A DNA stretch of 64,000 nucleotides from Caulobacterales bacterium (GTDB taxonomy: Bacteria > Pseudomonadota > Alphaproteobacteria > Caulobacterales > Caulobacteraceae): positions 29,950-93,949 of the forward strand of contig JAFLCS010000007.1 in assembly GCA_017302105.1 (NCBI GenBank). The letters run 5' to 3'. The notes under the pieces are model-generated. The model saw only the letters and a program-made list of their open reading frames with translations. It made no database searches and had not been told where the DNA came from. A program made the translations under genes and the position numbers. Shown piece by piece: positions 35,352 through 46,508 of the stretch (its first letter is position 1; every line of letters begins with the position of its first letter).

Positions 35352-36631
35352 CTGACGCGCAGCGTAAGCTCGGCTGGGGCCTCGCGGCCCTGCTGGTCGC
35401 GGGCAATATGATCGGCTCGGGGCTGTATCTTTTGCCGGCCAGCCTGGCCCCGATCGGCTCGTCGACGATCATCGGCTGGGTCGTGGCCACCTTCGGCGCT
35501 CTGGTGCTGGCAGGGGTGTTTGCCGGGCTCGGGCGCTTCCGACCCCAGGCGGACGGCATTACCGACTTCGTCGAACAGGGCGTCGGCCCGATGCTCGGCT
35601 ATCAGGCCTCCCTAGCCTATTGGGTCGCGGGCTGGGTCGGCAATGCGGCCATTGCGGTCGCCGCTGTCGGCTATCTGGCGCACTTCTTTCCCCAACTCGA
35701 AGGACGCTGGGCCGGAGCCTGGGCCAATGTCGGGCTGATCTGGCTGATGACCCTTACCTATATGGCCGGCGCGCGCGTCGTGGCGCGGCTGGGTGGGCTG
35801 TTCCTGATCGTCGGGCTGGTGCCCATCGTGCTGGCGGTTGTGGCCGGGCTGATGGCCTTCGACCCGGGCGTCTTCAGCGCCTCCTGGGCACCGGACGGAC
35901 GCCCCCTGACCGAGAGCGTCCCAGCCTCACTGGCTCTGATCTTCTGGGCCTATCTGGGTGTCGAGACGGCCATGGTGGTCTCATCGCGGCTCAGAGACCC
36001 CGAACGCGATCTCGGCCGCGCCAGCCTGGCCGGCGTGGGCCTGTCCGCCGTTGTCTATATCGCCGCCAGCGTTGCGGTGTTCGGCGTCATTCCGGCCGGC
36101 GAGCTGGCGCAATCGAGCGGCCCGTTCGCGGACCTGGCCGGAAGGGTTCTGGGGGCTTCGGCGGCGGGCTTCGTGGCGGTCTGTGCGGTGGTCAAGACGC
36201 TGGGCACGCTTGGCGGCTGGATTTTGCTGGCCGGCGAAACCGCCCGTTCCAGCGCCCGGCGCGGGTTCCTGCCGCGTGTCTTCGGCCAGGGCGCCGTGAC
36301 CCCGCCGGCCAATCCGCTGATCCACGCGGCCCTGATGAGCGTCATCGCCCTGGGCAGCGCCCAGCCTCATCTAGCCGATCAGTTTGGCATCCTGATCGCG
36401 GTGACGACCGTGCTCATCCTGATCGTCTATGCCCTGTGCTCACTGGCCCTGTGGCGGTTCACCACCGACTGGCGCTGGCGGTTGCTGACCGTTGTCGGCC
36501 TGGCCTTTTCGCTGGTCGCAACCGGCTATGCTGGGATGGAATACCTGCCCTGGGTGGGCGGCTTCTTCCTGCTGACCTCGCTGCTGTGGCCGATCGCTCG
36601 CCGTCGGATCGCCCAGCAAGGCCAGCAATAG
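35348..36631 (+). CDS. APC-superfamily amino acid/amine transporter
   Basis: 427 aa from ATG 35348, which overlaps the upstream stop by 4 nt (ATGA). About 12 transmembrane segments. The unwound first helix region GNMIGSGLYLLPASLAPIG is typical of the APC fold, and SLALIFWAYLGVETAMVVSSRLRDPERDL lies around TM6. The AdiC/arginine-agmatine and related group is nearest by eye. Tight coupling to the Rieske gene suggests a shared catabolic route, which is an inference. Confidence 0.85.
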   Translation: MTDAQRKLGWGLAALLVAGNMIGSGLYLLPASLAPIGSSTIIGWVVATFGALVLAGVFAGLGRFRPQADGITDFVEQGVGPMLGYQASLAYWVAGWVGNAAIAVAAVGYLAHFFPQLEGRWAGAWANVGLIWLMTLTYMAGARVVARLGGLFLIVGLVPIVLAVVAGLMAFDPGVFSASWAPDGRPLTESVPASLALIFWAYLGVETAMVVSSRLRDPERDLGRASLAGVGLSAVVYIAASVAVFGVIPAGELAQSSGPFADLAGRVLGASAAGFVAVCAVVKTLGTLGGWILLAGETARSSARRGFLPRVFGQGAVTPPANPLIHAALMSVIALGSAQPHLADQFGILIAVTTVLILIVYALCSLALWRFTTDWRWRLLTVVGLAFSLVATGYAGMEYLPWVGGFFLLTSLLWPIARRRIAQQGQQ

Positions 36632-36716
36632 GCGCAGCCGGCACCGAGCCGCTTTCGCTCGCTCGCGGATTGGCCAATGATGGCCTGGTTAACACGCTGT
36701 TCCGATGAGGGAAGCC

Positions 36717-37100
36717 ATGAACGAAGTCCTGAACGCCTATCGCGGCTACGCCCAGTTCGACGGACGGGCCGGACGGCGGGAGTTCTGGTCTTTCTTCGTG
36801 TTCTTCGTGGTCGTCGGCGCTGTGCTGTCGATCGTCGACAATATTTTCTTTGGCGGCTCCAGCATCAGCAGCGGCCCCGGCTGGTCCGTGACCGATGGAT
36901 TTCAGCCCCTGACCTCCATCTTCGGTATTGTCTCGCTGGTCCCCGGCGTTGCCGTCAGCATCCGGCGAATGCACGACATCGGCAAATCGGGATGGTGGGT
37001 CCTGGTTGGCCTGATCCCGTTGATCGGCTGGATCTGGTTGCTGATCCTGGCGGCCGGTCAGGGTGACGCCGAGCCCAACGCCCATGGCGAGCCGGCCTAG
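36717..37100 (+). CDS. DUF805 inner-membrane protein
   Basis: 127 aa from ATG 36717, with GAGGGAAG close upstream (an ATG at 36705 is possible). Shows the DUF805 signature GRAGRREFWSFFVFF, SIRRMHDIGKSGWW and IWLLILAAGQGDAEPN, with four predicted transmembrane segments. Small membrane protein of unknown role. 24 nt after its stop begins the candidate carA promoter. Confidence 0.85.
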   Translation: MNEVLNAYRGYAQFDGRAGRREFWSFFVFFVVVGAVLSIVDNIFFGGSSISSGPGWSVTDGFQPLTSIFGIVSLVPGVAVSIRRMHDIGKSGWWVLVGLIPLIGWIWLLILAAGQGDAEPNAHGEPA

Positions 37101-37124
37101 CGACCCAGGTGCGAACGTGCGCCG

Positions 37125-37151
37125 TTGACCGCCCCGGCGGCGCTCTATAGT
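37125..37151 (+). promoter_or_regulatory. Candidate carA promoter
   Basis: TTGACC (37125-37130) and TATAGT (37146-37151), 15 nt apart, about 45 nt upstream of the carA ATG. The same GCGCTCTATAG run occurs before pgk (51077-51086), so it may be a common -10 context in this genome. Confidence 0.5.
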
Positions 37152-37196
37152 GACGCCGCCGTTTGTCCGCCGGGATTCGGTGGTATGGAGCGCCTC

Positions 37197-38360
37197 ATGT
37201 CCGATCAACTTCTTCCCGGCGTGACCGGCGTTCTGGTCCTGGCCGACGGCACGGTGCTGCAAGGCATCGGTTGCGGTGCCGAGGGCGCGGCCCTGGGCGA
37301 AGTCGTCTTCAACACCGCCATGACCGGCTATCAGGAAATCCTGACCGACCCGTCCTATATGCGCCAGATCCTGGCCTTCACCTTCCCGCACGTCGGCAAT
37401 GTCGGGGTCAATGTCGAGGACGTCGAACAGGTCTCCGGCGGCGGCTCTGAAACCGCCGCGGTCGGCGCGGTGTTCCGCGATGTTCCGACCGATCCAGCCA
37501 ACTGGCGCGCCGAGGCGGATCTGGACGCCTGGATGAAGCGGCGCGGCGTCGTCGGCCTGGCCGGGATCGACACCCGCGCCCTGACCGCGCGCATCCGCGA
37601 CGCCGGCGCGCCCCACGGCGTCATCGCCCACGCCGCCGACGGCCGCTTCGACATTCCGGCCCTGGTTCAACAGGCTAAAGGCTGGTCCGGCCTGGTCGGA
37701 CTGGACCTGGCCAAGCCGGCCTCCACCCTTCAGGCCTTCGACTGGGATGAGGGGTTGTGGGACTGGCCCGAGGGCTATCCGCGCGTCGACGCCGGCGGCA
37801 AGTCGGTGGTGGTCGTGGACTATGGCGTCAAGCGCAACATCCTGCGCGCCCTGGCCTCGACCGGGGCCAAGATCACCGTTGTTCCGGCCACAACCAGCGC
37901 CGAAGACATCCTGGCTCGCAACCCGGACGGCGTGGTTTTGTCCAACGGGCCGGGTGACCCGGCCGCGACCGGCGAATACGCCGTGCCCGAGATCAGGAAG
38001 CTGATCGACAGCGGCAAGCCGGTCTTCGGCATCTGCCTGGGCCACCAGATGCTGGCCATCGCGGTCGGCGCGCACACCATCAAAATGGATCAGGGCCACC
38101 ACGGGGCCAATCACCCGGTCAAGGACCTGACCACCGGCAAGGTCGAGATCGTCTCGATGAACCACGGCTTTACCGTCGACCGTGACAGCCTGCCCGACGC
38201 CGTGCAGGAAACCCACGTCAGCCTGTTCGACGGCACCAACTGCGGCATCGCCCTGAAGGACCGCCCGGTATTCAGCGTCCAGCACCACCCCGAAGCCTCG
38301 CCCGGACCGACTGACAGCCTTTATCTGTTCGATCGGTTTGCGAAACTGATGGCCGACTGA
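37197..38360 (+). CDS. carA: Carbamoyl-phosphate synthase, small (glutaminase) subunit
   Basis: 387 aa from ATG 37197 with GGAGCG upstream. Small-subunit N-terminal domain (VVFNTAMTGYQEILTDPSYMRQI) and the class I glutaminase domain: KSVVVVDYGVKRNILRAL, the nucleophile motif GICLGHQMLAIAVGA, and QHHPEASPGPTDSLYLF with the catalytic His/Glu. It releases ammonia from glutamine for CarB in pyrimidine and arginine synthesis. carB follows only after an intervening RraB-like gene. Confidence 0.97.
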   Translation: MSDQLLPGVTGVLVLADGTVLQGIGCGAEGAALGEVVFNTAMTGYQEILTDPSYMRQILAFTFPHVGNVGVNVEDVEQVSGGGSETAAVGAVFRDVPTDPANWRAEADLDAWMKRRGVVGLAGIDTRALTARIRDAGAPHGVIAHAADGRFDIPALVQQAKGWSGLVGLDLAKPASTLQAFDWDEGLWDWPEGYPRVDAGGKSVVVVDYGVKRNILRALASTGAKITVVPATTSAEDILARNPDGVVLSNGPGDPAATGEYAVPEIRKLIDSGKPVFGICLGHQMLAIAVGAHTIKMDQGHHGANHPVKDLTTGKVEIVSMNHGFTVDRDSLPDAVQETHVSLFDGTNCGIALKDRPVFSVQHHPEASPGPTDSLYLFDRFAKLMAD

Positions 38361-38505
38361 AGACGTTTGCCGGCCTTTCTTCGCTTTGCCGGTTGCGGGG
38401 ACGGGGCGGCGTCTCTAAACGGGCCGCTTAGCCGACAACCAAACGAATCGCCGCGCGGGCGCACCGCTCGTGAGGGACTTCGCGCGCGCAAGGAGCCTCA
38501 CCGTC

Positions 38506-38820
38506 GTGACCACGGGTCCCAGCCATGAAGAGCGTGACGCCATGGTGCGCGCCGCCCTGGCCACGCACGGCGACAGCGGCCTGACACCGCGCCATACGCT
38601 GTTCTATTTCTATGGCGACGATCACGGCCTGGGCGACCTGAACGAGGTGGCCCGACGCGCCGGCTTCTTTACGCGCGGCGATGAGGAATCGCTGGTGCTG
38701 GAAATGACCCTAGCCGTGGACGAGGCCAGCTTCGCCCCGGTCTCTTCGATGATGCAATCCTGGGCCGCAGCCTTTCAGGTCGACTACGACGGCTGGGAGT
38801 GCGCGGTGGTGACGAACTGA
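38506..38820 (+). CDS. RraB-like RNase E inhibitor family protein
   Basis: 104 aa from GTG 38506 with AAGGAG 10 nt upstream; a GTG at 38470 would add 12 residues. [18 protein letters not shown] and [22 protein letters not shown] resemble the RraB (DUF695/RNase E regulator) family, which binds RNase E and changes its substrate choice in E. coli. Only two bases separate its stop from the carB ATG, so it is translated with carB. A role in car mRNA turnover is speculation. Confidence 0.6.
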   Translation: MTTGPSHEERDAMVRAALATHGDSGLTPRHTLFYFYGDDHGLGDLNEVARRAGFFTRGDEESLVLEMTLAVDEASFAPVSSMMQSWAAAFQVDYDGWECAVVTN

Positions 38821-38821
38821 A

Positions 38822-42121
<3,300 letters not shown>

Positions 42122-42122
42122 G

Positions 42123-42395
42123 GTGGAACCGGCCCTCGCCATCCTCGTCCTGATCGGTAACGCCGTGGCCTTCATCGCCTATGGCTACGACAAGCATCAG
42201 GCGCGGGTGGACGGCGACCGCATCCCGGAGCGCGTTCTTCTAGGGCTGGCCCTGATCGGCGGCCTGGGGGCCTGGGGCGCCTGCGAGCTGTTCCGTCACA
42301 AGACCCGCAAACAGCCGTTCCGCACCTGGATGACGGCGGCCTTCGCCGCCCACATTCTGATCGTGCTGGCCCTGATCTACTGGCCGATGGGGTAG
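42123..42395 (+). CDS. DUF1294 membrane protein
   Basis: 90 aa from GTG 42123, one base after the carB stop. Contains the DUF1294 signature YGYDKHQARVDGDRIPERVLLGLALIGGLGAWGACELFRHKTRKQPF, read here in pieces, and two or three transmembrane segments. In other bacteria this domain occurs alone or fused to cold-shock proteins; function unknown. Probably cotranscribed with carB. Confidence 0.85.
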   Translation: MEPALAILVLIGNAVAFIAYGYDKHQARVDGDRIPERVLLGLALIGGLGAWGACELFRHKTRKQPFRTWMTAAFAAHILIVLALIYWPMG

Positions 42396-42416
42396 GTCGG
42401 TCAGGACGCCGTCGTT

Positions 42417-42441
42417 CCCTTCTCCCGCAAGGGGAGAAGGG
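42417..42441. terminator. Bidirectional hairpin between convergent genes
   Basis: CCCTTCTCCC (42417-42426) pairs with GGGAGAAGGG (42432-42441) around a GCAAG loop. It lies between the ends of DUF1294 and mnmH. No clear T-run on either side; the motif CTTCTCCCGCAAGGGGAGAAG is similar to the rpmD-rplO hairpin at 6405-6431, so it may be a dispersed repeat. Confidence 0.6.
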
Positions 42442-42463
42442 CATCGAGCGATGACATACGGAC

Positions 42464-43471
42464 CTAGATCCGTCCCAGCACCGCCTGAACCGCCTCAAGG
42501 CCCTCCACTCTAGCCACCGGCTCCGCCCGCCCCCGGCCATAGGCCGGATCGTAGTGTTCGCTCAGCAGGGCGCGCACGAAGGCATCCATGTCGCCGGCCT
42601 GGGCCAGCTCCAGCCATTCGGCGCGGCGGGCCTTGGAGATGTGGCGCGGCAGGCTGGTCAGGGCGGCCGCGATGGCCGTCAGGTCGGTGGTGAAGTCGGC
42701 GTAGTCGCGAAGGGTGCGCGCGACCCGGTCGTCCAGCGAAGCGGTCAGTTCGATCACCGGCGCCGCCTGCATCGCTCGCCACAGCGACTTCGGCAGATTG
42801 ACCCCGCCGACCCGGCTGGATTCCGCCTCGACGACCACAGGCGCCGTCACATCGAGCCCTTGCAGCGCCGTCATCAGCCGGCTGTCGAACAGCTTCTGGC
42901 TGGGCTGGCCGCCGGGCATGGCGCCGAACAGGCTGCCGCGATGATTGGCCAGTCCCTCCAGATCCAGGGTCTGAACGCCCTCAGCCGCCAGTTGCCCCAG
43001 CATGGCGGTCTTGCCCACGCCCGTCGGCCCGTCGATCCGCACCAGCCGATGGGCCAGAGGCTGATCATAAAGGGCCGCCACCACCGCCCGACGCCAGGTT
43101 TGATAGCCGCCGTCCAGCACCGTCACCGGCCAGCCGACCTGATCCAGGATCGTCGCCATCGCGTGCGACCGCTGACCGCCGCGCCAGCAATAGATCAGCG
43201 GCTTGAAACCGCCGGTCTGCTCGGCCAGCGCCCCTTCCAGATGGGCCGCGATATTGCGCGCGACCAGAACCGCGCCCTGACGCCGCGCCTTGAATTTGGA
43301 GCCCTGGACATACTCGGTCCCGATCACCGCCCGTTCGGCATCGTCCAGAACCGGCAGATTGATCGCGCCGGGCAAATGGTCCTCGGCGAATTCGGAAGGA
43401 CTGCGAACGTCGATGATCTGGTCAAAGCCGGCCAGGACCGACGCGTCCATCCTGGCCTGACGCCGGATCAC
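42464..43471 (-). CDS. mnmH: tRNA 2-selenouridine synthase
   Basis: 335 aa from GTG 43471, which overlaps the selD stop by 4 nt (GTGA); ATG 43450 is an alternative. An N-terminal rhodanese domain carries the active Cys in LIYCWRGGQRS (residue 95), and a C-terminal P-loop domain has GPTGVGKT at 148-155. Converts 2-thiouridine to 2-selenouridine at the wobble position of some tRNAs through a geranyl intermediate, using selenophosphate. Follows selD in the same operon, as expected. Confidence 0.95.
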   Translation of the reverse strand: MIRRQARMDASVLAGFDQIIDVRSPSEFAEDHLPGAINLPVLDDAERAVIGTEYVQGSKFKARRQGAVLVARNIAAHLEGALAEQTGGFKPLIYCWRGGQRSHAMATILDQVGWPVTVLDGGYQTWRRAVVAALYDQPLAHRLVRIDGPTGVGKTAMLGQLAAEGVQTLDLEGLANHRGSLFGAMPGGQPSQKLFDSRLMTALQGLDVTAPVVVEAESSRVGGVNLPKSLWRAMQAAPVIELTASLDDRVARTLRDYADFTTDLTAIAAALTSLPRHISKARRAEWLELAQAGDMDAFVRALLSEHYDPAYGRGRAEPVARVEGLEAVQAVLGRI

Positions 43472-44532
43472 GCCGCGACCACGCGAACACCCGGCGCGCC
43501 TTCCGCTACCCGACCGACGACCGCGCCGTCGAAGCCGCTGGCCCTAAGCAGGAACATCACATTCTGGAGCGCCGCCTCGGCGACGGACACCAGAAGACCA
43601 CCCGAGGTCTGGGGATCGGTCAGCAGATCGCGCAGCGGGCCGTCGTCCAGGCCCTCGATCTGGTCGCCGTAGCTCGCCCAATTGCGACCGGAAGCTCCGG
43701 TTTTTACGCCATTATCCAGCAGGGACCGCACACCGGCCAGGATCGGCGGCGCGTCGAACAACTCGATCCGCACGCCCGAGCCGCGCGCCATTTCCAGCGC
43801 ATGACCGGCCAGGCCGAAGCCGGTTACGTCGGTCATGGCGTGAACGCCGTCGCGCGCGGCGATATCTGGCCCCAGGGAATTCAGTCGCGTCGTCGAGGCG
43901 ATCAGAGCCTGATAGCCGCTGTCGTTCAGCAGGCCCTGCTTATAGGCGGCGCTCAGAACTCCGACGCCCAGCGGCTTGGTCAGGACCAGCAGGTCGCCGG
44001 GTTGCGCACCGCGATTGGTCATCACCCGCTTCGGGTCGACCAACCCCATGACAGCCAGGCCGTAGATTGGCTCGACGCTGTCGATGGAATGACCGCCCGC
44101 GATAGGAATATCGGCAATCGAACAGATACTGGCCCCGCCCGCCAGGACCTCCCCGATGGTGTCGGCCGACAGGACATTGATCGGCATTCCGACCAGGGCC
44201 AGGGCCAGGATCGGCCGACCGCCCATGGCATAGATGTCCGACAAGGCATTGGTCGCCGCGATGCGTCCGAAATCAAACGGATCGTCAACCACCGGCATGA
44301 AGAAGTCGGTCGTCGCCACCAAGGCCTGATCGTCATTGAGCCGCCAGACCGCCGCGTCGTCGCTGCTTTCGTTGCCGACCAGCAACTCGACGAAGGGCCG
44401 CGCCGGCGGGGTCTTGGCCAGCATCTCGCTGAGTACGGCGGGAGCGATCTTGCACCCACAGCCGCCACCATGAGCGAGGCTGGTCAGGCGCGGTTCGCCG
44501 CTCGACCGGGGGCCGCTGCTGTCAGTTTTCAT
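43468..44532 (-). CDS. selD: Selenide, water dikinase (selenophosphate synthase)
   Basis: 354 aa from ATG 44532 with GGAAG upstream; the TTG eight codons earlier is less likely. The active motif GGGCGCK has Cys 25 and Lys 28 in place of E. coli Cys17/Lys20, so no selenocysteine is needed. AIRS-like ATP-binding domains show TTDFFMPVVDDPFDFGRIAATNALSDIYAMGG. Makes selenophosphate from selenide and ATP. Here it feeds MnmH, since no selA or selB is in the window. It overlaps the preceding lipoprotein gene by 11 nt. Confidence 0.95.
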   Translation of the reverse strand: MKTDSSGPRSSGEPRLTSLAHGGGCGCKIAPAVLSEMLAKTPPARPFVELLVGNESSDDAAVWRLNDDQALVATTDFFMPVVDDPFDFGRIAATNALSDIYAMGGRPILALALVGMPINVLSADTIGEVLAGGASICSIADIPIAGGHSIDSVEPIYGLAVMGLVDPKRVMTNRGAQPGDLLVLTKPLGVGVLSAAYKQGLLNDSGYQALIASTTRLNSLGPDIAARDGVHAMTDVTGFGLAGHALEMARGSGVRIELFDAPPILAGVRSLLDNGVKTGASGRNWASYGDQIEGLDDGPLRDLLTDPQTSGGLLVSVAEAALQNVMFLLRASGFDGAVVGRVAEGAPGVRVVAA

Positions 44533-44932
44533 CGTCGCTTCCGGCGGCCCCGACAATCATGATGAGCCCGCCGGGCTCAGGGGGCGGCGTCTGTGATTTG
44601 ATCTCATTCCCCGGAAGGGTGAAGTGGGCCTGATCGCCGATCCACGCCACCGATCCACTCCGCCGGCCTTCCGGTGCCGCTGCAGCGAACCAGGCACGGA
44701 CATGGGGCAGATTGGTCTCCCGGCAGGCCGGTGCCTGGCCTTGCGCCTCATAGACGATGCCGACCAGCTCACGGCCTCGGATGGATGCCGGGTCGTTGCA
44801 ATTCAGGAGGCGGGCTTCAAAGCGACCGTCAGGAGACACGGCTTCGGACAACAGGCTTACGCCGCTGGTGCAGGCGGTCAAGGTCACAAGAGCGATCAAC
44901 AGAACTCCCACTCTGACGGCGCTAGTGCTCAT
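44522..44932 (-). CDS. Putative lipoprotein, first gene of the selenium operon
   Basis: 136 aa from ATG 44932 with AAAGG and GAGAG upstream. A lipoprotein signal (LVTLTAC, Cys 21) is followed by a mature domain with SPDGRFEARLLNCNDPASIRG, QAPACRETNLPHVRAW and WIGDQAHFTLPGNEI; two Cys could form a disulfide. Family not recognised. The 11-nt overlap with selD means the two are cotranslated, an unusual pairing of an envelope lipoprotein with a cytosolic selenium pathway. Confidence 0.65.
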   Translation of the reverse strand: MSTSAVRVGVLLIALVTLTACTSGVSLLSEAVSPDGRFEARLLNCNDPASIRGRELVGIVYEAQGQAPACRETNLPHVRAWFAAAAPEGRRSGSVAWIGDQAHFTLPGNEIKSQTPPPEPGGLIMIVGAAGSDDEN

Positions 44933-45089
44933 ACTCTCGACCTTTGATTCCAACAGATTTGCGATTCACTGCTCGCCCGAAACCGGGACGAATTCAATGT
45001 CCTTGAAACCGTAGCATGATTGCCACGGCGATTTCTGCCGCTACTGTTTTGCGGCGTGAATGGTTCGAGCTGATCGAGGGGGACTCATC

Positions 45090-46403
45090 ATGAAACGACT
45101 GCTGATTGCGACCGCGGCCTGGGCTGTGTTGGCCGGGGGCGTTCAGGCCCAGGACAACAATCTGCGTGTCGCCATCCAGGCGGACTACGACAACCACCTG
45201 GGTAGTCTGTGGGACTGGTTCCATCGCAATCCCGAGCTATCGGGACTGGAGGTCAACACCGCCGCCCGCATGGCCAATGAGCTACGCGCCCTGGGCTATG
45301 AGGTCACCGAAGGCGTCGGCGGCACGGGTGTCGTGGCCCTTCTGCGGAACGGCGAGGGACCGACGGTGCTGATGCGCGCCGATATGGACGGCCTGCCGGT
45401 CGAGGAACGCTCAGGACTCGCCAACGCCTCCACCGCACGCCAGGTCGATAGTTCGGGGGAGGAACGGCCCGTCATGCACGCCTGTGGCCATGATGTGCAC
45501 ATCACCGCCCTGGTCGGAACGGCCCGCCAGATGATCGAACGCCGTGACCAGTGGTCAGGCACCCTGATGCTGGTCGTCCAGCCGGCCGAAGAACGCATCT
45601 TCGGTGCCCGCGAGATGCTCGAAGACGGATTGTACGAACGCTTCCCACGCCCCGACTACGCCCTGGCCTTCCACGTTGCCGCAGGACTGTTGGCCGGGAC
45701 AATCTCGGTGCCGCTGGATGTGGTGTCGTCCTCATCTGACAGCGTCGACATCCAGGTGCGCGGCGTCGGCACCCACGGTGCCTATCCGCATTTGGGCGTC
45801 GATCCGGTTCTGGTGGCGTCACAAATCGTGGTGTCGCTGCAATCCATCGTCAGCCGCGAGATCAGCCCGCTGGAAGGCGCGGTCATCACCGTCGGCTCGA
45901 TCCACGGCGGCACCAAGCACAACATTATCGGCGAGCGTGTCGATCTTCAGCTGACCGTGCGCTCCGACAGTCCTGAAGTCCGCACCCGCCTGCTCGACGG
46001 CATTGACCGGGTGTCCGAGAACACGGCGCGCGCCCTGGGTGTGCCGGAAGACCGTCTGCCCATCGTCACCCGCTCAGCAACAGAAACCACGCCGGCTACC
46101 ATCAACGACCCCGAAACCGCCCAGCGCGTGCGCGACGCCATTGCCGCCGGCATGGGGGCAGATCGTCTCCGCGACGAGCCGCGTACCGGCATGGGAGCCG
46201 AGGATTTCGCCTATTTCGTCGAGCCCGGAAACGGCGTGCGCGGCGTCTATTTCGATGTCGGCGGCACCCAGTCGTCGGAGGTGGATACTGCCGCCGGACA
46301 CCATTCGCCGGAATTCCGCATTGAGGCCGAGCCATCGGTCACCGCCGGGGTTGAGGCCATGGTGCTGGCCGGCATGGCTTTGATGGCTCCCGGCGCGGAA
46401 TAA
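45090..46403 (+). CDS. Exported M20-family amidohydrolase/peptidase
   Basis: 437 aa from ATG 45090 with GAGGGGGAC upstream. Signal peptide MKRLLIATAAWAVLAGGVQA. M20D-type motifs: LMRADMDGLPVEE, MHACGHDVHITALVG (metal-binding His/Asp), VVQPAEERIFGAREM (metal Glu), a dimerisation domain with GVGTHGAYPHLGVDPV, and MGAEDFAYFVE. Likely hydrolyses N-acyl amino acids or dipeptides (hippurate hydrolase type) in the periplasm. Upstream 45-nt palindromic features were not found. A clear terminator follows at 46456. Confidence 0.9.
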   Translation: MKRLLIATAAWAVLAGGVQAQDNNLRVAIQADYDNHLGSLWDWFHRNPELSGLEVNTAARMANELRALGYEVTEGVGGTGVVALLRNGEGPTVLMRADMDGLPVEERSGLANASTARQVDSSGEERPVMHACGHDVHITALVGTARQMIERRDQWSGTLMLVVQPAEERIFGAREMLEDGLYERFPRPDYALAFHVAAGLLAGTISVPLDVVSSSSDSVDIQVRGVGTHGAYPHLGVDPVLVASQIVVSLQSIVSREISPLEGAVITVGSIHGGTKHNIIGERVDLQLTVRSDSPEVRTRLLDGIDRVSENTARALGVPEDRLPIVTRSATETTPATINDPETAQRVRDAIAAGMGADRLRDEPRTGMGAEDFAYFVEPGNGVRGVYFDVGGTQSSEVDTAAGHHSPEFRIEAEPSVTAGVEAMVLAGMALMAPGAE

Positions 46404-46455
46404 CGACGCTCCGCCTCATCCCCGCCTTTATCAGGGCCTAGAGACCCCTCCCCAA

Positions 46456-46491
46456 CGCCCGGCCCGGGATTTTCCCGGCCGGGCGCTTTTT
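46456..46491 (+). terminator. Intrinsic terminator after the M20 peptidase
   Basis: CGCCCGGCC (46456-46464) pairs with GGCCGGGCG (46477-46485), with an inner GGGA/TCCC and a T-rich loop, followed by CTTTTTCG. A strong rho-independent terminator, 17 nt before the helicase ATG. Confidence 0.9.
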
Positions 46492-46508
46492 CGTTCTCAG
46501 GTCAACCG

